Shown: positions 20,836 through 32,106, counted from the stretch's first letter. The stretch is 64,000 nucleotides of DNA from Cryptomeria japonica (GCF_030272615.1 NC_081412.1:669568852-669632851); one strand, 5' to 3'. Made by a program: numbers and translations. Notes: generated by a model not told the origin, from the letters alone.

Positions 20836-23148
20836 ATGTCTATTGAAACAAGGTTCCAAGCACCAATGAGGCAAGAAAGTTTGACATATCAACCAACAAT
20901 GCAATCACAATTCTATCCAACCCAAAAACAAAGCAATATTGGTCAAACTTTTCATGATGATGTAAATGTCCAAATACAAAAACTAGAGGAGAATCTAGCT
21001 CAAGAAAATGAGATTTTGGAACAAAGAGTGAAAAACATTGTGAAGAATAGATCACAAGTGTCCAAAATGTTTCAAAAACTTCCAGGTCGAAATCCAAATA
21101 TTGAGCCAATTGATGTAAGATCTCTTCTTGAACGATCAAACATACCAGCTCTCCTCTCCCAAATAGAGATGATGAAACAATTTCAAGAAAGGAGACAACA
21201 TCAACAACAACATTATGTGCCTACACAACAAGAACAAGAAGGTATTTTCTATCAATCAGATTTTCAACCAATACAACCAATGGTCCAATTTCAACAATAT
21301 GTCCAACCAACTATACAATGTCAACAAATGGTTCAACCAATGGTGGAATATCAATGTCAACAACCACAATCATCAAACATTCAAAAACAAAGGTTGCAAC
21401 ATGCACCAAGCCGAATTTTGAACATGTCAAACCAAAATGATCAACATCTAGTTCAAAATCAAAACATGACATCAGACCAGAACCAACTCCTTGCCAAACA
21501 AGTTCAAATTCCAGATACAACTATGTCAAAACCTCGAAAGAAAGGTGGCTTTATTGCAAGGATCTTAAGGAAACTACCACGTGAGTTTATTGAGGAAGAT
21601 CAAGATAATACACTTATGTCTAGCAATGCCTCATCCCCCCGCAAACAAATTGACTCTCCAGTGGCATCTATCCCTACACCTTTAGAAGTTCCACAAGAAC
21701 CTTCTATATTGTCCTCATTAAACAATACACCCAAGGATGCAATTATCCAAGGGCTATCCATAATTTATTGCCAAGATAATCCAACTCGTGACACACATCC
21801 TTGTCATGTTTCAGAAATACAAGACCCAATGCCACCATGCACTTTATTGCCATTATCTGTTTTAGAGGACCCCATTCCAAGTCCCTCTTCCTCATATTCA
21901 AGCATTGATTCCTTGCCAGAATCCATCACAAATGTTCAAAGTGCATCTCCTTCATGCCAAAGCATTGATTCCTTGTCAGAATCCCCTAGGCATATTCGAA
22001 GTCCAACCCCATGTCAAGAGGATAATTTAGAGCATGAAGAAATGAGTCCTAAAGCAAATCAAGATCAAGATCCTGAAACCTTATCATCCCATCCAATTGT
22101 TGACCAGGACCCCATCTTCCTAGAAACTCATGATGATTCTCCTATTCTTGTCCATCCTATCCAAAGTCCTATTGACATTCCACTCCCTAAGCAAGATCAA
22201 GATATTCTAGTCCATCCAATCCCAAACGATCCCATTCCATTTCATGAACACGATGTCCTTTCAAATCCCATTGAAATTCCACTTCCTAAACAAGATCAAG
22301 ATATCCCTTCCATTCTTTCTGATGATCCCGTTGAAAGTCCAGAGCAAAGCACCTTTGAAGAGGATTCCAATGATCTTCCTCCTTGTCAAGATCAAATTAT
22401 TCCTTTAAATCCTCCACAAGATCCTTCTGTTTCTCCATCTCCTTGTCCTAATCTCATTTCTTTTGATGATCCCATTATTTTTCCCATTCCATCTCTTGAA
22501 AAGCCTACCATTGAACCATGTCCACTACACAATCCTAGTCCCCCTCACGATCCTAATCCCACTCATGATTCTAATGTGTCAGTGCAAGATGTTCATGAAC
22601 CCTCGACATGCATAATGGGTTCTTCCACTTTGGTGCAATCCGATCCACTTCAAGATCTCATTATTTCTCTCATATCATATCCACCTCATAATGGACTCAC
22701 ATCTTCTTCCCAAAGAAAAGAGCATCCTACAAGTCAAGATATTCATAAAGGCAAAGGAGTAGACCTTCACAAGCAAGAACCCCTCCATATCAAAGAGTAT
22801 ACTAATGGTCATGGCTACAGAGCTCACACTCAAGGCATTGGTATCCTTTCAAAGTCAAAATCCAAAGGTCCACCTTCCCCATCATCGCTTCCATCCATCT
22901 TAGGTCCTTATATCCCTCCATCTCCTATGCAACATCAGCAAAGGCACACATCTTGGAGAACCTTCCATCCATCCCACATGCCTCCATATCATTCCCATCC
23001 ACACCGACATTCATTCCCTCTTCCAAGTAATTTGGATGCCAAGTATAAGTGTCATAAGTCTATTAATCCACATGTATTCAAGGATCAACATGTCCAATAT
23101 AATCGACATGTCAAAACAAAGAACAAATTGATCTATAAAGAAAAATAA
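20836..23148 (+). CDS. Element C sense ORF: 770-residue Gln/Pro/Asp-rich protein
   Basis: Intact frame. I place the start at the ATG 20836 (MSIETRFQAP); the frame is open slightly upstream but only through non-ATG codons. Residues 1-110 are predicted helical (QKLEENLAQENEILEQRV). A Gln-rich stretch follows (about 115-215), then a basic patch PRKKGGFIARILRKLP near 238, then a long Pro/Ser/Asp-rich tail with repeats of IPLPKQDQDI (two exact copies). Near the C-terminus GHGYRAHTQGIG recalls a G-patch and may be a relic of the protease/G-patch region of Tat elements. It lacks zinc knuckles and enzymatic motifs. It is probably a diverged Gag or accessory protein. Its intact state contrasts with the decayed PMD gene in the same element. 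Confidence 0.7.
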   Translation: MSIETRFQAPMRQESLTYQPTMQSQFYPTQKQSNIGQTFHDDVNVQIQKLEENLAQENEILEQRVKNIVKNRSQVSKMFQKLPGRNPNIEPIDVRSLLERSNIPALLSQIEMMKQFQERRQHQQQHYVPTQQEQEGIFYQSDFQPIQPMVQFQQYVQPTIQCQQMVQPMVEYQCQQPQSSNIQKQRLQHAPSRILNMSNQNDQHLVQNQNMTSDQNQLLAKQVQIPDTTMSKPRKKGGFIARILRKLPREFIEEDQDNTLMSSNASSPRKQIDSPVASIPTPLEVPQEPSILSSLNNTPKDAIIQGLSIIYCQDNPTRDTHPCHVSEIQDPMPPCTLLPLSVLEDPIPSPSSSYSSIDSLPESITNVQSASPSCQSIDSLSESPRHIRSPTPCQEDNLEHEEMSPKANQDQDPETLSSHPIVDQDPIFLETHDDSPILVHPIQSPIDIPLPKQDQDILVHPIPNDPIPFHEHDVLSNPIEIPLPKQDQDIPSILSDDPVESPEQSTFEEDSNDLPPCQDQIIPLNPPQDPSVSPSPCPNLISFDDPIIFPIPSLEKPTIEPCPLHNPSPPHDPNPTHDSNVSVQDVHEPSTCIMGSSTLVQSDPLQDLIISLISYPPHNGLTSSSQRKEHPTSQDIHKGKGVDLHKQEPLHIKEYTNGHGYRAHTQGIGILSKSKSKGPPSPSSLPSILGPYIPPSPMQHQQRHTSWRTFHPSHMPPYHSHPHRHSFPLPSNLDAKYKCHKSINPHVFKDQHVQYNRHVKTKNKLIYKEK

Positions 23149-25816
23149 AAATCAAAAAGGCCACAAAGGCCCACTGAGCAAAATCAAGCAAAGTCAAAAT
23201 ATATATGGGTTCTTAAATCCCTTGTGCAAGCAATGCACTCCAAGGAACCACAAAAGCATGAAACATCAAAAACCATGTGGATCCCCAAGAAGCTCCTTGA
23301 AGCACAAAAATAACAACCTATACTGGCATCTAAAATTGTTGTTCCTCCATCCAAATCATCCAAGTCCCAAAATCCCAAGCTATTCCTCCATCCAAATCTC
23401 AATATCCAAAATCCATTTGTCCTCCATCAATCCATCACCCCTCAAGGTGTGTGCCAATGTCGATCTTGCCAACATTTCCATCCAGTCAAGCACAATTCTT
23501 CCAATACCCTATCCATTATCCAATGCATATTTTTCATCCTTCAATCCCTTTGATCCAATCCTTTGCATAAATCCTTGCCTTAGTTTCATCTCATTTTCCA
23601 TGTCCTTATCCTACCAACGTCTTTGAGCATACTTTTAAAGGTCATGGTCCATTTTCTTTCAAGGCTACTATCCAAACAAAAAGATGCTTGAGTCCTTCTT
23701 CCATCCTCTATCATGTGTCCATCTTCTTCTAAAAAAGTCAAAATACAAAAAAAAAAAGTAAAAAAAAAAAGAAAAAGAAAAGAAAATAGTAAAGAAAAAT
23801 AATTCATCCACTGGTGAAAACCTGGCAAATAGGTGCCTTGGACAAGTACCGTGATGAAAACCTGGCAAACAGGCGTCATGCGTAATCTATGAACTTCTTG
23901 CACACCACATTTGGGGGCAAATCTCTTCCTTCATATCCTATTGCCCTTCATTATCCTATTGAACCCCTGTCATTACCCCTTCATATCCTATCATCCCTCA
24001 TGTCCAGTTTCCCTTTCTACCTTTGACCTTGACAAGGCTGACGATCTTCATGAGCATCATGTATCTTGTTCACAACTTTCAGCCTATCATAGTTTTTGGT
24101 CCTTATCCATTTGCTTATTATAACCTTTCATCCATATTCCCTGTCTTATTGCAACTTTCTGCCACTATCCTGTATCCTATCCCGACCTTCAGTCCATTTC
24201 CCTTATTCATTCTTGGTATTGCTTATCCTATCCATATCTTATCGCTATCCATACACTCTTTTGTCCCTTGATCTTGATTTGACATAAAGACATGAAATGC
24301 AAAACATATTTTTGAAAAACCTCTTGACATGTCCCTCATGCCATGTCACTGCTATACATTGTCATATCCAGTCTCTTGTCCCATCACACAATAGCTCTTG
24401 GAAATTGCATCTGCGTTGTCTCCATAATAAAAGGCCTTTGTCTTCCCTCTATCCACCATCATTGCAGCAAGCCTATTTATTCACTTGTCATATTCCTTGC
24501 CTTGCTAGACACTGGGGGCAAAATCACATAAAAATTTCAAAATGTCCTGAAAAATCTCATAAAAAATTGAAAAATGTCTTGAAAAAAATCTCTTAAAAAT
24601 CATATAATGTCCTGAAAAAATCCCTAAAAATCAAATAATGTCCTGAAAAAATCTCTTAAAAATCATATAATGTCCTGAAAAAATCCCTAAAAAATAAAAA
24701 AAAGTCTTGAAAAAAATGAACACAAAAAAATTGTAAAAGCTCAAAAAGCAAAACAAAAACAAAAAAAAGCATTTTGCAATAAATGATTCCCTTTGTGCAT
24801 CAATAGATCACTGAGCATTCCTCCAACGACTCGCAATCAAACACTGTGCTTTAATGAAATCATGCTTTAACGAGATGAACTTTTCAATCAAACCATGCAT
24901 TCAAACTGATCAAAATTGTCATATCAATTGAATATCAGCATCCAAATCATTTGTCCTTTGTCACTTCTATCATGGGTCTTATACAGGGTGTGGTATACTC
25001 GAAACCAGACTGTGTCTTGTCTTAGACGGGGTACCGCATATCCTGAAACTAGACAGCATGATCGTCCTATCAGTACTTTCAACTTTTGACAATGAAGATC
25101 AAGATGTTTGTCTGATTTGCTTGCATTTGTGCATCTTATCTTTTTATTGATTTATCTTTTATCATGTTCCTATGTTGCTCGATGATGTCACTGAGTGATT
25201 TAGAGTGACCGGGATGGCTCATGATCCCTTTCTTTTTTGATTATGATTGTCATTTGTCTGTGATGTGTCTGTCTTTTGCAAAAAGGGTTGCATTTTAGCT
25301 CTGGCCTTCAATGCCATGATGCTACACATCCATTTTACTACATAAAAATAAAGGTTCTCACCTACAAAGTGCATTACTGAAAGCAAGTTTTTCTTCAATT
25401 ATCGTCTATCTCATTTCTTACTAACATTTCTTCCGTCAGTCTAGATAGTCAGTTTGGTCTAGTGCTCCGATATCCAAACACATATGCTGCGTCCTGCATT
25501 CATTGGTTAGTACATTTGCATTCCATCACATATTACCTCAAGCATTTTATCCATTTCATTTCATAAATACATCAAAAATACATAAAAATGCATCCATATA
25601 TGTACATAAACAAGTGCATAAGTCATGCATACATAAAAAAATAACTACAAATCATAACATATTGCATCCCATCATATCTATGCATATAATATCACATATC
25701 ATAATAATATCAGAGTACAAAATTGGACTGTCTATCCTAAGTATGGCCCGCAAGCTGACTACAACATGTCAAACTACATAATGTCCATTGTCTGTCATAA
25801 GGAGCATGTGCCTCTG
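23149..25816 (+). other. 3' non-coding region of element C
   Basis: No supported gene. Landmarks: two copies of TGAAAACCTGGCAAAYAGG (23815 and 23853); G-runs TTTGGGGGCAAATC (23909) and ACACTGGGGGCAAAATC (24508); a roughly 41-bp tandem array AATCATATAATGTCCTGAAAA-type (about 24530-24720); and a GGGGTACCGCATATCCTGA block near 25029. The same G-run, ATGTCCT array and GGGT block occur in the same order at 59280-59910. This conserved order suggests a functional 3' UTR. Confidence 0.6.
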
Positions 25817-28089
25817 TCACTGGGTGCTCCCTCTGTCCTCCTCATCACTGCCATGTCTCGCAGATGATGTCCCTCCTAGTCCTGGCTGTGGTGGTCTCAT
25901 AGGTCCACTCACCCCCATGCTACTCAATGACCTCTGAGAGTGTGACCTGCTCTCTGTCCTCGATCATGCCCGATATGAAGGTGCTCTCCACTCTGGTGGA
26001 ACTGCACTCTCATATAGTGTCCTCCAATACAGTCTCTCCTCTCTAGTCTCTACCAGCATCTGTGCCATCTCCCATGCACTGGCATCCCTAATCGACCCAA
26101 TGAACTCAGTGACTCTTTGTCCCTCTCGCTGTGCCTGAGCTATTGTTGTGTCTTGTTCTGTCCTCAAAATGGCATTCTGTCTCTCCAATGTCGCAATATA
26201 GTCCTGCTAACTTGCTATGGTAGCCCTGCACATCTCCATCTCCTCTGTCCTAGCTGTCTCCGGCTCTATAGGAATATCCTGCAATGTCTCCTGATCCGCT
26301 GAGTCTGGCTCATCATCTTCCCCACCATCATCTCCGTCATCGTCCTCCCCACCATCATCCCCATCTCCCTCATCCCCATCTCCCTCATCCTCATCATCAT
26401 CCTCGTCATCCTCCTCGTCCTCATCATCTCCCTCCTCTCCTGTGAGTGGGAAGTCCTCCTGTCTCCTCGGTACTGGAATGTCAGGATCAGTCAAAGGCAT
26501 TGGCCGTTGTGGTGCAAACCATATCTCATACTCCTCTATTGTCCCAGCATCTACCACATCTGACCACCACTCCCACTGTCTCTGCTGTAGCTGTGCAAAG
26601 TCGACATATGCTATATGTGGTTGAATCATACTCCCCCACTGACTTTTCTCTCTGTGAGATCGGGCAAAGCATGCAGTCCTCCTAGGTACATCCTGTCGCT
26701 CTCCAAACTGTCGTCTGACCCTCTCTGGCAGGTACATCTCAATCACTCTCTGGTGGTTCACTGGTCACCCAATCAGGTACCTCTCCTATCTACAATATGG
26801 TAGTTCCTCATGATCATCTGACCATCTGGGGCAATCTCGATATGGCCTCCATATGAACTCTCTCAGTCTGTCCAGCTCATGTGGCCAGTACAATATGTAT
26901 CTAAATGGACCCTATCTCAGTGCTCCCCCATAGCTATACACATATGGTCAGTGTGGTACAACCTGTCTCTCTGTAATTAGTCGACATATGGCTATGTGCT
27001 CAAATGCCCATACCTGAAGCAATGTGACTCCACAGCTCAGCGTTTGCACTCCCTGATATGCTATCTGATGCAGCTGAAAATAGAGCATAGCTAGTACACA
27101 TGGTCCCCATGCATACACCATCCCCTCTATCACCATCCACTCTAGCACTCTTCCCCATCCAATAGGGAATCCATGGCCTCGTCTGTCACCTGCTAGAAGA
27201 CATGCTATCACAACTGCTATCACCACATATCGTCGATCATACTCGGAAGCCATGCTCTCCCAGCCGATCTCCCTCTCGACAATGTCCAGATCCTCTGTGT
27301 CGCACTCAAATAGCCTGCATAACGCGTCTCTCCCTATCACTGGGTCATACTCTATCATCTCTCCATGTATCGAAATGTGGAGGATGCGCCATACATCCTC
27401 TAGAGTCACTGTCGCCTCTCCAGTCGCCAAATGGAATGAGGAGGTCTCTGAATGCCATCGCTCTGCCAATGCGATAATCAATCCTATCTTTGCCCTAATC
27501 TTGGGCATGTATGTGATATAATATATCCCCAATCCTACTAATGTGTCTCTCTCTGTGCTCCTGAGTCTATGTCGTAGCATGAAACAGTCTGGTCGATTCT
27601 CCCGCGTGATCAACAGATACTGTCGACTCTGCATCACAATCGGGGCATCATTTTGTCAGTTTTAGGGTTTTCTCCTATGGGTTGCATTTCCTCATTTTCA
27701 TGTCCAATCAGGGTGTTTTTCATCTACATTGACCTATCCTACCCTTATCCCCCCTTCTCTGATCATTTGCATGTCATTTTGACCAAAACTAAGGTTTTCA
27801 GTGCACAATTGCGCTTGTGTTAGCTAACCTGCACTTGTGTCAGGTAAATTGCGCTTGTGTCTTCCTACACAAGCGTAGAAGACATAACACAAGTGCAGAA
27901 TTAGACTACACAAGCACAAAAGTCATCTTTTGTATCCCTTGTGGGCCCCACAATGTCCCGCACACGCGTCAAATTCATCAAATTGAAAACATGGGTTTTT
28001 GAGATACATACCGCTACTCCTACGTCCTCTGATCATCTAAATGTGCATACACATTCCCCAAGGTGATCCACCATTGGAATGTTCACCAT
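25817..28089 (-). pseudogene. Antisense plant mobile domain (PMD) gene of element C, with intron
   Basis: Proposed exon 1 is 28089-28012 (ATG, 26 codons, one TGA). A 383-bp intron follows with GTATGT donor (28006-28011) and GCAG acceptor (27629-27632), then exon 2 at 27628-25817. Exon 2 stays in one frame to GSTQ-stop but has about six in-frame stops. Domains: PMD (RWHSETSSFHLATGEATVTLEDVW, cited here in part; then WGPCVLAMLYFQL and LLQVWAFEHI), an Asp/Glu-rich linker near 26310-26440, and a short coiled coil near 25990-26190 with a Ser/Arg/Gly tail. PMD is the domain of plant MAIN/MAIL1 nuclear proteins and is also known from transposons. The gene is read opposite to the element, which lets its intron survive retrotransposition. 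Confidence 0.85.
27805..27925. repeat. TGCGCTTGTGT repeats with hairpin in PMD intron of element C
   Basis: Several copies of a GCGCTTGTGT/GCACTTGTGT motif in both orientations. One pair forms a perfect 9-bp stem (27852-27860 with 27867-27875) around a 6-base loop. A related motif is repeated in the element leader at 18865-18990. Confidence 0.6.
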
Positions 28090-28170
28090 CTCTCTGCACG
28101 TGTCCTTGTCCAGAGCAACAAATCCTCCTCTTTAGCTAGTGCAAATGAGCAATTTTCACCCTCTTGGTCC

Positions 28171-28178
28171 CATTTATA
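28171..28178 (-). promoter_or_regulatory. Antisense promoter of the PMD gene in element C
   Basis: The minus strand reads GAGCTATAAATGGG, then GCTCATTTGCA downstream. It lies about 89 bases upstream of the proposed ATG. Equivalent modules at 42792 and 5030 are in the same antisense position of related elements. Confidence 0.65.
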
Positions 28179-28438
28179 GCTCTTTGTCATTGCATAGATG
28201 GACGTGCATCCTCTCCATCTTATGTTGGTCACAGTCTTGTGCACCTTAAATTTCTTGTCCTTCATGCATCCGATCTCCGATTGTCAGTCCGTTTGATCCT
28301 ATCATTTTTATCGATCAATTGGCCTCTTTCCTGCATGTTTCCGGCCAATTCCTTGAGGGGGCATGCATATGTCATTATTATTGTCTGGGGCATTTTCATT
28401 ATTTTTCTTTGAAACAACGCTTAAAATCGCATTGTCTC

Positions 28439-28452
28439 AAAGAGGGGCAAAA
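28439..28452 (+). other. Polypurine tract of element C
   Basis: AAAGAGGGGCAAAA directly before the 3' LTR. Confidence 0.85.
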
Positions 28453-30064
28453 TGTAGACACCTAAAAATGGTCAACGCTTGTGAGGTCATACTTTAACAT
28501 TTGCGCATTGCCTCATTTTAGGTTTTTGCATCGCATTAACATTTCTCCTATGATTCACACTTGATCTTTATCATTTGCGAGCATCGAGTCATTCTTCTGC
28601 ATTCTTCAATCATCTCATCCTCAAATTTGGTCTTGTCGACAACACTATCTAGTCATGATTTTGATCGATTTTATCCTGTTGCATCAATGTGCGTGCTAAT
28701 TTGTCATCATTTTGGACATTGTCAATCCTAATTAGGGTTTTGTCCTCCTATCAATCTTGCGATCAATTTGTCATCAATCATTGCTCTCTTATCAATCTTA
28801 TCATCAATCTTATCATTTTGGACATTATCAATCCTAATTAGGGTTTTGTCCTCTTTTCAATCTTATCATATGGCGATCGGTTTATCAATCTTGTCGTTTT
28901 ATGATCGATTTGTCATCGATCGTTGTCATGTTCGATCTTGTCATTTGCGATCGATTTATCATCGATCGTGGTCATTTTCAATCTTGTCATTTTGCGATCT
29001 ATTTGTCATTGATTCTTGTCTTTTTTGTCAATCTTGTCATTTTGCGATCGATTTGTCATCGATCGTTATATGTCTCAATTATGTCAATTTGGATCAATTT
29101 GTCATTGTTCCTTGTCAATTGGCGCATTTTCTCAATCAAAATTGTTTATCACATTGGTCATTTATCAATCCAAAATCAAATCGTGATCAAGTCAATTATC
29201 TTTCTTTCAAGACCTAATTCGCCTTCTAGGGTTTCACGATTTAGTCATTTAACCTTGCTTATCATTTTCTTCCTTTAGGATTAATAAATTACTTATTTAT
29301 CCTAAGTCTTCTCATTTACAATTAAATATTCATTTAATTGGCTAATTATTCCTCTTTGTGAATGAATTAATTAATAAATGAAAAATTATTGATTAATTCA
29401 CTAATTTCTAATTTCCATCAATTTCTTAATTCCTAAATTCCTAAATTCTCTAATTTCCTAATTTTCTAATTTCTTAAATTCAATTTCCTCTTTTTTCTCT
29501 CCTAAATTTATGGAAATGATATAGAAATTTGTCATAGAATTTGTCATAAATTGTCATAAATTCTTGACATAGAAATTTGTCATAGAATTGTCATAAGCCT
29601 TTGCATAGCAATTTGTCATAGATATGTCATAATTTTGCTATTATTGATTTGAATTTCTATTCAAATCACTATCATGCTAATTTGTTCATTTCTCCAATTT
29701 CTCTATAAATTGGATGATCTTCATCAATCAAAGCTAATCCCTAATCAGACTATCGAATTTACGCTTCTAGTACTCTTGAGCTTTTCATCAATGTCAATCT
29801 TGCTTTCAATTGTATGTGCACTTGTAGGTGAGATCCACAATCCAACCATTTGAAGAGGAAAGAAGAACAATGGAGCCGCATGGAAGGAGCATTCAAATCG
29901 TCATCTAGTTTGCATAATCTTTTCTTTTGAATGTTTCATTTGATGTCTCTATTGAATGTGTTTTAGGATAGGTTCATTGCAATGAGTGCTCTTATGATTG
30001 AGTTATCATGTCTAGTGTTTGGATCTACTTACTTGCTTTGATGATTCCTATTTCCTATGCTACA
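28453..30064 (+). repeat. 3' LTR of element C
   Basis: 1612 bp, colinear with 17147-18758 without a net indel. Most differences are C/T or G/A, many at CpG. TATA at 29704-29711. Confidence 0.95.
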
Positions 30065-32106
30065 GTATGTACCAATGGAGTATTAGAAGAAGGTGGGGGC
30101 AAGTTATTAGTTATCCTTAGGCTTAGAGGTCCACCTACCTTACCTTTCCCCTTATCCTTGTGCTTTTGGTAGACTTTGATTGTCTTATGTCTTTTAAGTT
30201 CTTCTTGTTTCTCCTTTTCAACAGAGAATATGTCCCATTGATCTACAGTTTCTTCAGAAATTTCATTCACTCTGCTTTCCATCAGTGCTACATACTGGTG
30301 ACTGGTTCAAAATACTGTCTAGTTGGCATCACTGATTAATTGATCTCGTTCTATGGAGTTCACTGGGTGAACTGCAAGTAATTTCTCTATTTTTATCTTT
30401 TTGTCTAACTCAACAATAGCTACCCTTCTAACTTCTAGTGTTCTATATAAATCATTTGGTATTTCATCATCAATTTCCATCAAAAATTTCTTGTATATGT
30501 CTAAGTGTAAAATTACACTATTTTCTATGCTTTCTTTATCATCAATGGAAAGTGTGTTATATAGCTTGCTAATATTTTTCAAATTTTCATCCCCTATTAT
30601 TTCACTTAGGAGTTTGTCCAATGGAGTAATATCCTATTTTTCCTTCTTTTTCTTTGGGGTTAACTTCTTAGCTGGAGGCCTAACTGCCTGTTGCTTTTGC
30701 CTTGTTCTTCTGGGTGTAGGTGAGGGTGTTGGTGAGGGTTTTCTTTTCCTTTCTACCCTTTTGAACTCACCTGGTATATCACTTTTAGAAGAAGTTGCAA
30801 CTGGTGAAAGATGAGCTTCTGGTTGAAGTCCTTCCAACTCACTTTGCTTGATACCAGTTTTGCTAAGTACATTTTCTTTGATAGCTTTAGCTTGTCTTGT
30901 ACCTTTCCTTACTATTTGTTCAATCTTCTTGACTCTTTTCTGAGACTGAATACCACTCTCAATTGTTTCTGCATTGCCAAAGACTTTCTCAGAGGGTTCC
31001 TTTGGTGCTTCAAGGAGGGCTTTTGCATAAGTCTCAATTATGTTATCATCTATTTCATATCCCATTTTCGTTACCCAGATAGTCCTAGGGACAACTACCT
31101 CCATCTAGATTTCATCTTTCTTAATTACAAAACATATCTCTTTTTGATATTTATCAATTGCTTGAGACAACCTTATTCTTGTCTTCATTCTAGCCTTCAG
31201 TGCTTCAAAATTTTCATTTATATTTTTCTCTTTATCTTCTCCCATGTTAAATATGTCCAATAGTTGCTTTCCTATCGGTATATCAAAGCCAAAGTCTTTC
31301 CTACCAATATTGGGTACCTCCTTAGTAATGTATAGCATTAAACATACAAGCAAATTTGCAAATCTGAAAGTTCCCTTCTTATTTCCTTTGATCTTCTTCA
31401 GGTTGTCTATCAATTCATCTTTAAGCTATTCACACACATCTATTCTTGCATTGTCGTTCACCATGTCATATGCACTTTTAATACATAGGCTGGATACTGA
31501 GTTTAACCTATTTGCATGTGTAGTCTTATAGCTAAGAATCATACTGATGAATCTAACATTTATGTCCTTTACATCATTGACTCTTAGGGGCCTTTTGTCA
31601 AATGTTGCGCCGATTAAGTTCATCATAGTGTCATTTGAGACCTTTTTAATTTTGTCAGGTCTGCTACCAGTGGAAGGTAAGCCTGTCACTGCCTTAACTA
31701 CCTCTTTAGTGATCTTATGGATGGAGTCCAACCAAAAGAATTTGCCATGGACTCTGCTTAGGACTATTCTTATCACATCTTCAGGAAAATCAGGGATGTT
31801 AAGAATATCCACAAAACCTAGGGTTTCTACTACCTTGTGTTCTAGTTTAATATTACCATTTGCATCACAAATTACTGTCCTATATATGTTCTTGATTTCA
31901 ACATCTCCTAGTTCTTCAATATGACAATGTATGTATATTCTAGGATCCTTTGCATAAACTACTCCCTTAGGTATTTTTGAAAATGCACTTATGGTATCAT
32001 CCTTCTTTGCAATTTTGGGAACAAGTTTGAATACGGGTCTAGGGCGCTTGATAACTTCAATCATAGTAGGGTTTGCAATAAATTTAGGTGTGGATGAGAA
32101 AGCCAT
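30065..32106 (-). pseudogene. Element B ORF2, N-terminal segment
   Basis: ATG at 32106 (MAFSSTPKF); one frame runs to the element C insertion at 30065 with stops near 31426, 31105, 30634 and 30319. It contains the motif VLSRVHGKFFWL..HKITKEVV..TGLP (31690-31770), shared with element A ORF2. A second shared block, FANLLVCLMLYITKEVPN, lies near 31310-31370. A Pro/Arg/Lys-rich tail (30640-30760, TPRRTRQKQQ..AKKLTPKKKK) could be a nuclear localisation signal. Across the three segments ORF2 has about 1,105 codons, close to the 1,119 of element A. Function unknown; no catalytic signature is seen. Confidence 0.7.

Larger units (their letters stand above)
17147..30064 (+). mobile_element. Element C: pol-less gypsy-type LTR element with antisense PMD gene
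   Basis: 12,918 bp, flanked by a perfect GTATG duplication (17142-17146 and 30065-30069). LTRs are of equal length (1612 bp) and differ by roughly 25-30 substitutions counted by eye, mostly transitions, so it is the younger insertion in B. Its polypurine tract (28439-28452) sets plus orientation. It carries an intact sense ORF (20836-23148) and a decayed antisense plant-mobile-domain gene. Protease, RT, RNase H and integrase are absent. Motifs in its 3' non-coding part (ACACTGGGGGCAAAA, GGGT..TCTGA.A.TAGACA) also occur at 59.2-60.1 kb downstream of the Tat gag-pol, linking C to that lineage. Confidence 0.95.

Noticed and set aside
23911-24600. Several short plus-strand ORFs after the element C ORF
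   Set aside because: Low-complexity His/Pro/Ser/Leu peptides without motif, in a region that matches non-coding 3' sequence of element F.
24530-24720. Possible CRISPR-like array
   Set aside because: The units are adjacent, diverged AT-rich tandem repeats without unique spacers, in a eukaryotic retroelement.
26310-26440. Separate acidic protein gene
   Set aside because: It is the Asp/Glu-rich linker in frame with the PMD gene, with a counterpart in element D.
31547-31924. 125-residue plus-strand ORF
   Set aside because: Shadow of element B ORF2, whose minus-strand frame is conserved with element A.
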